64,000 bases of DNA from Irineochytrium annulatum (lineage: Eukaryota > Chytridiomycota > Chytridiomycetes > Chytridiales > Chytridiaceae): NCBI GenBank assembly GCA_027600665.1, contig JADGJL010000005.1, forward strand, positions 62,001 through 126,000. Direction: 5' to 3'. The stretch's first letter is position 1. Each line of letters starts with the position of its first letter. A model generated the notes under the pieces. The model made no database searches. It saw only the letters and a program-made list of their open reading frames with translations, and was not told the origin of the DNA. The translations under genes and the position numbers were made by a program. Below, one piece after another: positions 53,616 through 62,930 of the stretch.

Positions 53616-55625
53616 TTACAGGTACTCGTTAAACCAACCGGCAATATGCTCCAGACGGCGTACCCTCAAGTGGGGATGACCTCCGCGAGACAATTCGTGG
53701 TTGGCCCCTGGGAAACGAACGAGACGAGTCGTCTGCTTGCGGCGTTTCAACGCAATGAATAATTGCTCGGCCTGTTCAATCGGACACCGCAGATCCTGTT
53801 CACCATGCAAAATGAGCAGCGGAGTACTTACGTTGCCGACATAAGCGAGCGGGGAATGTTTCCACAGTTTTTCCGTGTCATCCCACGCGTTGCCGCCAAT
53901 CTGATCTTCCGTGAAGAAATAGCCAATGTCACTGACGCCGTAGAAAGATAACCAGTTGGAGATGGAACGTTGAGTAACAGCAGCCTTGAAGCGATCGGTG
54001 TGCCCAACAATCCAATTGGTCATGAAACCACCATAACTGCCACCGGTTACGCCCAGTCTGGACTCATCGATAAACTCATACTGGGACAGGGCATAATCTA
54101 CGCTTTCCATAAGATCGCGATAGTCGCCACCGCCGTAATCGCCACGGCAGGCATCTACAAACTGCTGCCCGTATCCGAGCCCTCCGCGTGGATTGATGTA
54201 TATAACAGCGTAGCCTTGTGCGGCGAGAATCTGAAATTCGTGCATAAAAGTAAAACCATACATCATGTGCGGGCCGCCATGAATCTCAAGAATGGTCGGG
54301 ATTTTGACCCCGTCGACCATGCCACGAGGTTTCATGATCCACCCTTGCAGCCGCAGGCCATCCGAGGAATTGAACCAGAAGGTCTCTGGTGTACTAAGAT
54401 GGATCTCATCCTCAAGCTGTGGATTGCTGCGGGTGAGCTGAATTGGTGCTACACCGGAATCTTCTGGCTGTTCATATATATAGAGGTCACCAGGACTTCG
54501 CGTATCGGCAACAGCGGCAATGATCTGTCCGTTTTCCAATTCGGCAAATTGATAAATCTCCCGTTCGTCAGGCAATATATACTCGGCACTGCTGCCGTCT
54601 CGTGCGAATTTGGCGATGCGTACACTACCGTGAATGGTTGCCAGACAGAAGATGGATGAACCATCCCGACTGAATACAGGTCCCGTGGTTGTCAGATGTG
54701 ATCGCATGTCACCAACAATGCTGTGATTCAGCTGTACGTCCCAATCTGTACTTAGACATACAGGTTCACCACCTGATATAGGAAGGGTGTATAGCTTCGT
54801 AAGCGTGGCATTTCCATAAGAACGGTCACTGGCGAGCAGGGCCAGGGATTGTCCATCCGGTGCAAATGTCAGTCGGCTGAATGTATATCCTTCCGGGGTC
54901 AACTGCTGCACATCCGAACCGTCTGCCTTGGCAAGGTACACATGATTGGTCAGGGTGTAATCGTTGTGTTCCTGGCCTGTTTCGGGCATCTGTGCAATCC
55001 ATGCGATGGATGTTCCGTCCGGGGACCAAACGTAGTCTCCAACGTCATAGTGACCCGTAGTTACAGGAATGGCTTCCGCATCAATGGGTGCAAGAGCAAA
55101 GAGATGGGATCGTTTTCCGTCCCACAATCCGCCCGCATCCGATTTCATGCGAATTCGGTCCACAACATGTTCTTGCGGCAGTTTATGGTCAACGTCGTTA
55201 GAATCGGTACGTTTTGATTCGTCTTCTCCGCTCATATCCACGGATGATTTCACAAGTAGGGTATGGCCATCGGGTGACCAGAGCAAGGAGCTGACACCAT
55301 GTTTCAGGTGACTGATCTGCTGTGCTTCTCCGCCATCTGTTGCGATAATCCACACTTGGGGTTTCCCATCAACCTCTCGTAAAAAGGCAAGTTGGGACCC
55401 ATCCGGTGACCAGGCAGGGGAATGATCCTTCTCTCCAGAGGTAAAGGGCCTGTCCTTCTGACTCCCCAGATGCAGCAGTCTCAGGTGAGAACAATAACCG
55501 TCACGTGCTTCATTCGTTTTCCGGCTTACATATACCAGTTGTCCGCCTTGAGGAGACGGAGTTGGATCGTTAACCCATGTAATCTGATAAAGATCTTCCG
55601 ATGTTATGCCGCGCTGACTCATCAT
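53616..55625 (-). CDS. S9-family serine peptidase (acylaminoacyl-peptidase/YuxL-like)
   Basis: 669 residues from ATG at 55625, seven bases after GGGAGG; an upstream in-frame ATG lacks an RBS. The N-terminal ~410 residues form a beta-propeller with repeats such as YVWSPDGTSIAW and LTFAPDGQSLALLA. The C-terminal alpha/beta-hydrolase domain carries the nucleophile Ser in GVTGGSYGGFM, the Asp in HGEQDLRCP and the His in PGANHELSR. It cleaves short peptides in the cytoplasm, possibly acylated ones. Monocistronic; a truncated repeat element lies ~110 bases upstream. Confidence 0.94.
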   Translation of the reverse strand: MMSQRGITSEDLYQITWVNDPTPSPQGGQLVYVSRKTNEARDGYCSHLRLLHLGSQKDRPFTSGEKDHSPAWSPDGSQLAFLREVDGKPQVWIIATDGGEAQQISHLKHGVSSLLWSPDGHTLLVKSSVDMSGEDESKRTDSNDVDHKLPQEHVVDRIRMKSDAGGLWDGKRSHLFALAPIDAEAIPVTTGHYDVGDYVWSPDGTSIAWIAQMPETGQEHNDYTLTNHVYLAKADGSDVQQLTPEGYTFSRLTFAPDGQSLALLASDRSYGNATLTKLYTLPISGGEPVCLSTDWDVQLNHSIVGDMRSHLTTTGPVFSRDGSSIFCLATIHGSVRIAKFARDGSSAEYILPDEREIYQFAELENGQIIAAVADTRSPGDLYIYEQPEDSGVAPIQLTRSNPQLEDEIHLSTPETFWFNSSDGLRLQGWIMKPRGMVDGVKIPTILEIHGGPHMMYGFTFMHEFQILAAQGYAVIYINPRGGLGYGQQFVDACRGDYGGGDYRDLMESVDYALSQYEFIDESRLGVTGGSYGGFMTNWIVGHTDRFKAAVTQRSISNWLSFYGVSDIGYFFTEDQIGGNAWDDTEKLWKHSPLAYVGNVSTPLLILHGEQDLRCPIEQAEQLFIALKRRKQTTRLVRFPGANHELSRGGHPHLRVRRLEHIAGWFNEYL

Positions 55626-55737
55626 TGTTTGTCCTCCCACCATGAATTAGAATTGGTTATTTTCCTAACCTTTCCATTTATATTAACGGAAAGCAAGGGA
55701 CAGGACAATATGACCAAGGATGGGAGGGGAGACTTTT

Positions 55738-55809
55738 ATAACAGCGATCGGAAGGTTGTTCTGTCATCGGAGTGGCGAGTGCAAACATTCTTTAGTTCAA
55801 TTCATATAG
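55738..55809 (+). repeat. Truncated interspersed element, copy E (right part only)
   Basis: ATAACAGCGATCGGAAGGTT at 55738-55757, then GTTCTGTCATCGGAGTG and the right end AGTTCAATTCATATAG (55794-55809) match copy C. The left half is missing. It lies in a divergent intergenic region, unlike the other copies. Confidence 0.85.
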
Positions 55810-56020
55810 GTGTGTTAAAAGGAATTGCTCGAAAGATGACGAATCCTAATGTTGAATAACCGCAGAAATGACGAAAAATGGTCTTAATTCAATGTTTAAC
55901 ATTGGTGAATTTGGTTTAATGTACAATGCAATTCCTGTTCTACATTTAAGTACTTGGTTCATAGCCATTCGTTTATATAGAACGCGTAAGATTCAGTCGT
56001 AATGAAGGAGGAACGTCACG
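55810..56020. other. Intergenic region before the small membrane protein gene
   Basis: About 210 AT-rich bases with no recognised element except the AAGGAGGA ribosome binding site at its end. Confidence 0.35.
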
Positions 56021-56578
56021 TTGAGCACATCCTATGAACAGCATGTAGAATATCCAAACCGGAAACGAATGGCGTGGCTTACGGCGGGGGCGGCACTTTT
56101 TGTGGCAGCCGGATTTTTTTTGATTTTTGATCGTTCTTCAGTTACGAATGATTCCATCCTCTCGGGGGTGATCGGAATACTATCCATTATGTTTTTTGGG
56201 CTATGTTTTTGCTACAGTCTGGTAAAGATGATTAAGAAGGAACCTTCTTTTGTGATCAATGAGGATGGGTTTGTAGATGCATCTTCTTATACCGCAGGAG
56301 GGGCAGTGGTCTGGAAAGACGTTGAGAATATTTTTATGTATGAATTGATGGGACAGAAAATGATCGGGGTTAAATTGCGGGACGAGAAAGCCTTTCTGGA
56401 TCGTCAGAATGGGATGAAACGCAAATTGATGACGGTCAACAGCAATATGGTCGATGCGACCATCAGCGTTGCCCAGAGTAGCCTTACCATGCCACTGGAT
56501 CAGTTGTATATCATGATGATGAGGCACTGGAGACATGTAAGTGATGGCATGATTTATGATTCGTATAGTCATCGTTAG
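56021..56578 (+). CDS. Small membrane protein (STM3941-like), unknown function
   Basis: 185 residues; TTG start after AATGAAGGAGGAACGTC. Two membrane segments near residues 18-38 and 45-67, then a ~115-residue cytoplasmic domain (SFVINEDGFVDASS, VVWKDVENIFMYELMGQKMIGVKL) with a PH-like beta pattern seen in STM3941-type proteins. No function is known. The aldo/keto reductase gene follows by 44 bases in the same direction, with its own RBS. Confidence 0.75.
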   Translation: MSTSYEQHVEYPNRKRMAWLTAGAALFVAAGFFLIFDRSSVTNDSILSGVIGILSIMFFGLCFCYSLVKMIKKEPSFVINEDGFVDASSYTAGGAVVWKDVENIFMYELMGQKMIGVKLRDEKAFLDRQNGMKRKLMTVNSNMVDATISVAQSSLTMPLDQLYIMMMRHWRHVSDGMIYDSYSHR

Positions 56579-56622
56579 AGAGGTCACAATATCCATAAAG
56601 TCTTCAGAATGGAGGAATATAG

Positions 56623-57489
56623 ATGATGCATGGTGATCAGACACGCACGATTCTGCTTCCAGATGGAACTGTCCTGCCCGCGATCGGACAAGGCACGTGG
56701 TACATGGGAGAGAAGCAATCCAGCCAGGAAGAAGAAGTACGGGCATTGCGTTCCGGTATTGAACTGGGAATGACCGTGATTGATACGGCAGAGATGTATG
56801 CAGAGGGTGGGGCAGAAGTTGTTACGGGAAAGGCTATCTCAGGCCTTCGTGATGAAGTCTTTCTCGTATCGAAAGTGTATCCCCATCATGCAGATCGCAA
56901 GCAGATGATCACGGCCTGTGAGCGCTCTCTCAAGCGATTGGGAACAGATCGTCTGGACCTGTATTTGCTCCACTGGCGTGGAGGCGTACCGCTCGAAGAG
57001 ACGGTTCAGGCTTTGGAACAATTGAAACAGTCCGGTAAAATTCTGCGATGGGGTGTCTCGAATCTGGACACAAGGGATATGCAGGAATTATGGAGTTTGC
57101 CAGAGGGTTCTCAGTGCATGGTGAATCAGGTACTGTACAATGCAACTTCGCGTGGTATTGAACATGATTTGCTCCCCTGGATGCGGGAACGTAGCGTTCC
57201 TGTTATGGCATATTGTCCACTGGCTCAGGGGGGCAGACTTCGGAGTGAATTGTTGGAGCATCCGGTCATTCAGGAGATTGCGCAGGATCGAGGAGTTACG
57301 ACTTCTCAGATCGCATTAGCCTGGGTGATCCGGGACGGGGATGTGCTGGCGATTCCCAAGGCGGTACAGCTGAATCATGTGGCAGACAATGCAGCAGCAG
57401 TGAATATCGTTTTGACACAAGAGGAGCAGACCCGATTGGATGAGGCTTTCCCTGCACCTAAAGGCAAGGTACCTTTAGACATCGTGTAG
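56623..57489 (+). CDS. Aldo/keto reductase
   Basis: 288 residues; ATG after ATGGAGGAATATAG. The (beta/alpha)8 family with all four catalytic residues at the expected places: Asp54 (TVIDTAEMY), Tyr59, Lys84 (VSKVYP) and His117 (LLHWRG). It reduces carbonyls with NAD(P)H; substrate unknown. PVMAYCPLAQGG and IPKAVQLNHVADNAAA are the usual cofactor-binding blocks. A terminator lies about 60 bases downstream. Confidence 0.94.
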   Translation: MMHGDQTRTILLPDGTVLPAIGQGTWYMGEKQSSQEEEVRALRSGIELGMTVIDTAEMYAEGGAEVVTGKAISGLRDEVFLVSKVYPHHADRKQMITACERSLKRLGTDRLDLYLLHWRGGVPLEETVQALEQLKQSGKILRWGVSNLDTRDMQELWSLPEGSQCMVNQVLYNATSRGIEHDLLPWMRERSVPVMAYCPLAQGGRLRSELLEHPVIQEIAQDRGVTTSQIALAWVIRDGDVLAIPKAVQLNHVADNAAAVNIVLTQEEQTRLDEAFPAPKGKVPLDIV

Positions 57490-57551
57490 ATGGTATCTTT
57501 GAACGATAAGTATGTGAGTAAGGTGAAAATACGAATATTGAGCGATGCAGG

Positions 57552-57578
57552 GCAGATCTATACGATCTGCTCTTTTTT
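57552..57578 (+). terminator. Rho-independent terminator after the aldo/keto reductase
   Basis: GCAGATC-TATAC-GATCTGC followed by TCTTTTTT. Confidence 0.82.
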
Positions 57579-57629
57579 GTATGTGCACAGAAATCGGAAG
57601 CATGTCCATCAACGAAGCGAATATATATT

Positions 57630-57658
57630 TTGACAAATGGGCTTTACAACACTATATC
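57630..57658 (+). promoter_or_regulatory. Promoter of the second GntR cassette
   Basis: TTGACA (57630-57635), 17-base spacer, TATATC (57653-57658). The following ACTAGTGTACTATGTAAC stretch contains short TAGT/ACTA symmetries that could form an operator. Confidence 0.65.
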
Positions 57659-57709
57659 ACTAGTGTACTATGTAACTAACACACCAGTACAGAGAGGAGC
57701 GAGTGCTTT

Positions 57710-58096
57710 GTGACTATGGAATTTGATAACAACTTACCAATATATCTGCAGATTATGCAGTACATCAAGAGACAGATTGTAACCGGGACACTTCAGGCAG
57801 GTGACAAAATCCCTTCGGTTCGTGAACTGGCGGCTGAATTACAGATCAATCCCAATACAGTACAACGGACATTTCAGGAACTGGAGCGAGAAGAAGTGGT
57901 CGAAACCAAACGGGGCTTGGGCAGATACGTGACAAGTGAGGAGCGGAAGATTATGACGATCAAAAAAGAGATGGCCAGTGAGTTGCTGGAACGCTTTCTA
58001 ACCGGAATGCAGGAACTGGGGATTGAAGAGCAGGATATTTTATCCATCGTAGCCGATGCCGTTGCGGAAGGAAAGGGAGGAACAACGCATGAGTAA
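57710..58096 (+). CDS. GntR-family regulator, YtrA subfamily (cassette 2)
   Basis: 128 residues from GTG at 57710, ten bases after GAGGAG; ATG at 57716 is a possible but more distant start. The winged HTH (IYLQIMQYIKRQIVTGTLQAGDKIPSVRELA, INPNTVQRTFQELEREEVV) and short tail are like those of cassette 1. It probably represses its own operon of ATPase and permease. It overlaps the ATPase gene by eight bases, exactly as in cassette 1. Confidence 0.94.
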   Translation: MTMEFDNNLPIYLQIMQYIKRQIVTGTLQAGDKIPSVRELAAELQINPNTVQRTFQELEREEVVETKRGLGRYVTSEERKIMTIKKEMASELLERFLTGMQELGIEEQDILSIVADAVAEGKGGTTHE

Positions 58097-58787
58097 CATC
58101 CTTGAACTGAACCAGATTAACAAGACTTATGGCAATAAGAGAGCGCTCAGTAATATTACATTGGATATTGCTCCTGGCCGAATTGTTGGCCTGCTGGGTA
58201 GTAATGGCAGTGGAAAAAGCACACTCATGAAACTGGTTGCAGGTTTGCTGCATCCTACCAGCGGAACGATTCAAGTGACAGGTAAGCCTGTTGGGCTGGA
58301 TACGAAGTCATTGGTTTCATTTATGCCGGATCGCCCATTAACCGAGAAGTGGATGAGAGTGCGGGATGCGATTGCGTACTACCGCGATTTCTATGCTGAT
58401 TTTGACGAGGAGAAGGCACGGGAGATGCTCGATTTCATGAACCTTGTCGAGAGTGATCGGGTTCGGCATCTATCCAAAGGGATGAATGAACGACTGCAAC
58501 TAACACTGGCGCTATCCCGTAAGGCTCGTCTATATCTGCTGGATGAACCGATTGGCGGAGTAGATCCGGTTGCGCGTGGCAAGATTCTGGATGCGATCGT
58601 CAAATTCTATGATGAAGACAGCAGTCTGATCATCTCCACACATCTGGTGAATGATATCGAACGGATTTTTGATGAAGTGGTCTTCATTCGTGAAGGTCAA
58701 CTGGTGATGCAGGAAGAAGTGGAAACGCTTCGTCTGAAATATGGGAAAAGTGTGGATGAGATGTTCAAGGAGGTCTATGCGGAATGA
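58089..58787 (+). CDS. ABC transporter ATP-binding protein (cassette 2)
   Basis: 232 residues from ATG at 58089, preceded by AAAGGGAGGAACAACGC. Walker A GSNGSGKST, signature variant LSKGMNERL, Walker B LYLLDEPIGGVD, and switch His in ISTHLV. It is shorter than the ATPase of cassette 1, with no extra C-terminal domain. The permease gene overlaps its stop by four bases. Confidence 0.93.
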   Translation: MSNILELNQINKTYGNKRALSNITLDIAPGRIVGLLGSNGSGKSTLMKLVAGLLHPTSGTIQVTGKPVGLDTKSLVSFMPDRPLTEKWMRVRDAIAYYRDFYADFDEEKAREMLDFMNLVESDRVRHLSKGMNERLQLTLALSRKARLYLLDEPIGGVDPVARGKILDAIVKFYDEDSSLIISTHLVNDIERIFDEVVFIREGQLVMQEEVETLRLKYGKSVDEMFKEVYAE

Positions 58788-59524
58788 TGACATTATTGAA
58801 GTATGACTTTAGAAGGAACTGGAATACACTGCTGGCGGGGCTCGTTATTTTGATTATTGCGCAAGTGGCGCTATCCCTTTTCATGTCTGAGGTCACAGGG
58901 GTTGTGCTTGGCATTATGGGTTATGTTGGAGTAGGTGTGGCTATTTATGTGAAAATGATCAAAACATACACGTCCAATATCCGCTCTTATAATCGCCGTC
59001 TTTTACCCGTAACAGGCCTATCGCATGTGTTGTCTCCTTTGATCTTTGGAGCTCTTTGCGGGCTGGGATTAGTCGTTATATTTACGATTCATGCCTACAT
59101 TTATATTTCAATGAAGCTCAGAATGAACATGGCTACCCATATTGATCTTTCAGGTCTGCATGTATCGGATTATGTTAGTTTGTTACTGTTTATCGCATGG
59201 GTTATCGTATTCATGACCGTGATCATCTTCCTTTCGATCTCGATTGCAGGCAGCTTCCGGTGGAGAACCGGGCCATGGATCGGAATCGTTGCATTCTTGG
59301 TCCTCGTTAATCTGATTGGCTGGTTGGAGAATATGATTATGACAGGACGCTTCAGTCCAAATGAGATGTTCCGTTACACCGAAAATAGTACAGGGATTTC
59401 AATCACAGCCAATGGCGTATTATGGTCGGATGGCATGTGGGGAAGCACTATATTCGAAGTGATCGTAGCGATCATTCTGGTGTGGGCTACCATTTACCTG
59501 AACAACAAAAAAGTTGAAGTCTAA
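58784..59524 (+). CDS. ABC transporter permease (cassette 2)
   Basis: 246 residues, six predicted membrane segments, ATG overlapping the ATPase stop. No soluble domain, unlike the permease of cassette 1. The first ~60 residues (LLKYDFRRNWNTLLAGLVIL) are typical of ABC-2-type small permeases. It is likely an exporter or a sensor of envelope stress under GntR control. Repeat copy D follows ~110 bases downstream. Confidence 0.88.
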   Translation: MMTLLKYDFRRNWNTLLAGLVILIIAQVALSLFMSEVTGVVLGIMGYVGVGVAIYVKMIKTYTSNIRSYNRRLLPVTGLSHVLSPLIFGALCGLGLVVIFTIHAYIYISMKLRMNMATHIDLSGLHVSDYVSLLLFIAWVIVFMTVIIFLSISIAGSFRWRTGPWIGIVAFLVLVNLIGWLENMIMTGRFSPNEMFRYTENSTGISITANGVLWSDGMWGSTIFEVIVAIILVWATIYLNNKKVEV

Positions 59525-59636
59525 GGACCGCGCTATAAGCAGGTTAGAATAAAACGACACGGGCGACGAGAGTTGCTCGTTTTGTCATACCGAGATTTCA
59601 CTTTTTGAATCGCATCCCAATGAATACACGTAATTC

Positions 59637-59805
59637 TATATAAATAGAACTAGACATTTACACAAAACGGAGAGGACAGAAAGGACCTGAAGAAGCGGAG
59701 CGTTCGCCTTTATCACCAAATTTTCCCTTATAGAAGGAATCAAAAAAATCTGGGGATAACAGTGATCGGAAGGTTGTTCTGTCATCGGAGTGTACAGTGT
59801 ATTCA
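59637..59805 (+). repeat. Interspersed inverted-repeat element, copy D (right end decayed)
   Basis: Left end CTATATAAATAGAAC (59637-59651); the core carries GAAGCGGAGCGTTCGCC, AAATCTGGGGATAA, GATCGGAAGGTTGTTCTGTC and CATCGGAGTG. The right terminal repeat is no longer recognisable. It again follows a permease gene of a GntR cassette, as copy C does. Confidence 0.88.
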
Positions 59806-59865
59806 TTGGTTGCTAAACCCGGTTAAAGAGAACAAAAGGATGTATAAGGGAAAGGAGAATGCGTT

Positions 59866-60366
59866 ATGGAACTATATTTTAGGGACAACTTTTTTAACGC
59901 AGGTTATACCGAAATTATGAACTCGAACCAGGAACAGGCTGGACATCTGGATTTGAAAAGTGTTTTTGGTTCTTCGCTCGATGTATCCGATCACTCGGGA
60001 TTGGTCTGTAGCGGCAAATTCCGCATGTTAACCAATCGTTGGGATATCACTGCAGCCGATGGGAGACATCTGGGCGTATTGCGAGCGAGGTTTAGTTTCT
60101 TCAGCAAAAAGTATGAGTATGATGCAGGATCGCGCGGTATATACGATGTGTCTGCTCCCGCATTTTCGCAGGAATATGATGTCAGTGGAAGTGGTGGACG
60201 CATCGTGGCAAGTTTCCGTCGCACCAGCGGCTGGTTTAGTTCAGGGGCATTTGTATTGGATAACCAGTCTGAACAACTGGACACATATGAATTAATTGCA
60301 GTCGTCATGGGTGTGCATGCGATCAACAAGAGACGAAATTCAGCTGCCAGCAGTGGCGGAACCTAG
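59866..60366 (+). CDS. Tubby/LURP-one-like fold protein (YxjI-like), unknown function
   Basis: 166 residues; ATG after GGAAAGGAGAATGCGTT. The protein is rich in beta strands: MLTNRWDITAADGRHLGVLRA, FSFFSKKYEYDAGSRG, GRIVASFRRTSGWFSSGAFVLD, then a C-terminal hydrophobic helix (LIAVVMGVHAINKRR). This arrangement fits the tubby-like barrel with a central helix seen in LURP-one-related and YxjI proteins, which bind phospholipid in some cases. The role is unknown. It is followed at once by a strong terminator. Confidence 0.7.
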   Translation: MELYFRDNFFNAGYTEIMNSNQEQAGHLDLKSVFGSSLDVSDHSGLVCSGKFRMLTNRWDITAADGRHLGVLRARFSFFSKKYEYDAGSRGIYDVSAPAFSQEYDVSGSGGRIVASFRRTSGWFSSGAFVLDNQSEQLDTYELIAVVMGVHAINKRRNSAASSGGT

Positions 60367-60384
60367 TTTAGGCTCATGAACAGT

Positions 60385-60418
60385 AAAAAGGTCTGGATGA
60401 GATCATCCAGACCTTTTT
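60385..60418. terminator. Bidirectional terminator between the tubby-like and WYL genes
   Basis: AAAAAGGTCTGGATGA pairs with TCATCCAGACCTTTTT, a perfect 16-bp stem. Confidence 0.93.
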
Positions 60419-60470
60419 CATATGGGTTTATTTTTTGGCAAAAGGTTAGGGTTAATCCACTCTTACGTAA

Positions 60471-61355
60471 TCAATGACCATCGGCTTTTGCAAGCGGTTT
60501 TTCCTCATGTTGGCGGTGCTGAGCTTCATTGGAGTGTTCGGCATGGTTATCAGGCTCTTTTTCCGCATAACGGGCCAATGCCTTCGCAGCAGTCTCGGAC
60601 ATTCGCTCCCGCAACATTGGATGGTCAGCGATTCGAACCCGTTTGCCGAGAAAACGCATTTTGGATAAGACATAATCCATCTCATTTCGCGGGATGGTCA
60701 GCTCAATCCGATATGTCTGCTTGGCTTCCGTGTACTCGACCTGTTTCTCGAAGCATGAGAAAGCATAGAGGATTCGGGACAGCTCCTGATTGAACTCCGG
60801 CAACACTTCGATGGTGATCGTCGTTTTGCGCTTCTCCGTAATTGCAGCAATTCGGGCAGTGTAGCCAGAAGCGGTATCCGGGTCAACCGGTTGGGCTTCC
60901 ACGGCAACGATGCTGTGCAGCTTGGTAGACATGAGTTTGTCGAAGCGAGGTGCGTACCAGAGCACATACCATTCTTTTTTGACCATGGAATACTCCAGTT
61001 TATACGGGAAACCAAATTCATCATGGCTTGTGCGTCCATTGCGGACGCGGCCTGTCATTCGAAATCCCTGATGATGCAGAATGATTAGCCGTAACGGTCT
61101 AAGTAGTGGATGAGAGACACTGTTTTCCTCACTTTTGGCTTTTTCGGTCAGATAGTCCTGAAGATTCAGATCCTGCTCACCGTTCAGCATGTTGTGCATT
61201 TTATCCAATGTTACAGCGCTCAGGGCTTCTCTTGCGGCAGGGTGATTCAGCATCATGCGAAGCCAGGCCCGTTCCTGTGAGGTCCAGGTGAACAGTCCGG
61301 TTTCATTCAGTCGGGTCATCATCTGGTAATTGAACATCTTCTCGAACAGGTTCAT
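60471..61355 (-). CDS. WYL-domain protein (second of a pair)
   Basis: 294 residues from ATG at 61355 (AAGGAG 13 bases upstream); TTG at 61367 and internal Met codons are other options. It overlaps the end of the HTH-WYL gene by 53 bases. N-terminal ~75 residues are helical. The WYL core is visible (SMVKKEWYVLWYAPRFDKLMSTKL, then IVAVEAQPV) with a C-terminal WCX-like part (FEKQVEYTEAKQTYRIELTIP, MRFLGKRVRIADHPMLRERMSE). WYL domains bind ligands or nucleic acid and control DNA- or RNA-stress genes. It lacks an obvious HTH and may work as a partner of the larger WYL protein. Confidence 0.85.
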   Translation of the reverse strand: MNLFEKMFNYQMMTRLNETGLFTWTSQERAWLRMMLNHPAAREALSAVTLDKMHNMLNGEQDLNLQDYLTEKAKSEENSVSHPLLRPLRLIILHHQGFRMTGRVRNGRTSHDEFGFPYKLEYSMVKKEWYVLWYAPRFDKLMSTKLHSIVAVEAQPVDPDTASGYTARIAAITEKRKTTITIEVLPEFNQELSRILYAFSCFEKQVEYTEAKQTYRIELTIPRNEMDYVLSKMRFLGKRVRIADHPMLRERMSETAAKALARYAEKEPDNHAEHSNEAQHRQHEEKPLAKADGH

Positions 61356-62658
61356 AATATTCGGCAATCTCCTTCCATTCCTGGATCATCTCCTGGCGTA
61401 GCCTCTGCGGTTCAATAATTTCGCAGCTTGAGCCAAAACTCCGCAACCACGGTTTGATCTCGGTGGTACCGTTAACCTGGATTTCGTAGAGAAAGGAATG
61501 GTCCGTTTCGGGTATGATCTTGCCCCATTGACCTTGAAGACGAACCCGATCCAGAATGAAATTGCGCTGACCACGTCCCGGGTGGAAAAAGCGAGCTTGA
61601 ACCGTCACGGTATTCCCTGTGTCTACGAGCCAACTGTAGCGACTGATGTCAGTCCACTGCTGCTTCAACTCGAGCATGTATTCCTCTTCGACTGAATCCT
61701 CTTCCTCCAGTTGGGTTATGCCTTCCATGCGGAATTTCACGAAGCCACGGCGGCCCTGAAATCCAATGACATACCAACGACCATACTGATGGTCATAGAC
61801 CACTTCAAGGGGCACGATCCGGTTGGATCGCCCACCTGCTTCTCGTTCAAAGCGTGGATTCGTATTCTGTGAACTGTAGCTGGATGGTTTTTTCGGTGAA
61901 TAGTATAGGAACTGCACACGCTTGCGCTGACGAATCGCACTAAGCAGCGTGTAGAGATGAGCTTCGTCCAGGATACGAGAATAATAGTGATACTTGTAGA
62001 TATAGGGTTCGGTGGCTTCTTCTTGCGGAAAACTTGCGGTAATGGCTTTCTTCAGACTGTCCCGCAATAAGTACCCCTGTACGGAAGGAACCTGGGTATT
62101 TGCCATTATATCCACAAAATCATACAACTCCAGCTGTTCCTCCACGGTTAATTCGGTAAGGACATCTTGCTCCAAAGCATAGCGATACGGTCTGCCACCC
62201 GGCTCTTTTCGAATAACGCCAACCTCTTCCAGATATTTCAGATCAGAGCGAATGGTTTTCTCGTCAGGTAACGCCAGATCTTCCGGCAGATCAGCACAGC
62301 AGGCGTCCAGCAGTTCCATTGCGGTCAGGGCTGTGTTCTGTAGGGTATGCAAAAGGACGGAAAGGCGCTGAACTTCAGTCTCTTTCATCGACTTGGCGCG
62401 GAAGAGGAAGAGCAGCATGGGCTCTGCGGATTCTCCGTACTGGAAGCGCACGAGGTCTGCCATTTCCCGGCTTGCTTCGGCACCTAAACGTTGATCAGCG
62501 ACGGTCTGCATGATTTCTTTTAACCTGCGATTGGTTTTATCAAAGGTATGTACGGATATGCCAAGCCGCTCGGCGTACTGTTTGCGGGTATATGCACCAC
62601 TGGTCAGGGATAACATGCGTAAGAACTGAATTTCTTTGTCAAAACTCTCTTTAGCCAT
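61303..62658 (-). CDS. HTH-WYL-domain transcriptional regulator
   Basis: 451 residues; AAGGAGTGAATACTC before the ATG. An N-terminal HTH (TRKQYAERLGISVHTFDKTNRRLKE) is followed by a second winged-helix-like part (DEKTIRSDLKYLEEVGVIRKEPGGRPYRYAL), then the WYL domain (KFRMEGITQLEE preceded by YDHQYGRWYVIGF) and a WCX end (IKPWLRSFGSSCEIIEP). The gene is divergent from the Y RNA and Ro60-like gene about 270 bases away. That arrangement suggests that it regulates the Ro60 unit, possibly after sensing nucleic-acid damage; this is inferred. Confidence 0.9.
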   Translation of the reverse strand: MAKESFDKEIQFLRMLSLTSGAYTRKQYAERLGISVHTFDKTNRRLKEIMQTVADQRLGAEASREMADLVRFQYGESAEPMLLFLFRAKSMKETEVQRLSVLLHTLQNTALTAMELLDACCADLPEDLALPDEKTIRSDLKYLEEVGVIRKEPGGRPYRYALEQDVLTELTVEEQLELYDFVDIMANTQVPSVQGYLLRDSLKKAITASFPQEEATEPYIYKYHYYSRILDEAHLYTLLSAIRQRKRVQFLYYSPKKPSSYSSQNTNPRFEREAGGRSNRIVPLEVVYDHQYGRWYVIGFQGRRGFVKFRMEGITQLEEEDSVEEEYMLELKQQWTDISRYSWLVDTGNTVTVQARFFHPGRGQRNFILDRVRLQGQWGKIIPETDHSFLYEIQVNGTTEIKPWLRSFGSSCEIIEPQRLRQEMIQEWKEIAEYYEPVREDVQLPDDDPTE

Positions 62659-62930
62659 GAGTATTCACTCCTTGGTGGCCTGGAGTCAGGCGGATATAAT
62701 GGACGACGATGTTGGCAGAACAATTCTGCGGTATAGGAACATTCTTGAACTTCCCATTGGCGATATCCCTTTATTGTAGCAGGAAGAGTGTCAGGTTTCA
62801 TTTTAAACTTATAAAGGTTGACTCCATTGCAGAAATTCAGTCGTCGTCATACTTTCGCCATGTTCGTGTGCAGATGTGTGAGGCATAATGAGGTTGTGAA
62901 GCGGGGCAGCAACAAGCACTGTGGATCAAG
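62659..62930. other. Divergent region between the WYL genes and the Y RNA
   Basis: 272 bases without an ORF. A CATAAT at 62884-62889 could be a rightward -10 for the RNA, but no convincing -35 pairs with it. It should hold the promoters of both directions and any WYL operator. Confidence 0.35.

Noticed and set aside
60422..60793. 123-codon plus-strand frame at 60422
   Set aside because: Overlaps the terminator end and lies antisense to the WYL gene; no RBS and no family resemblance.
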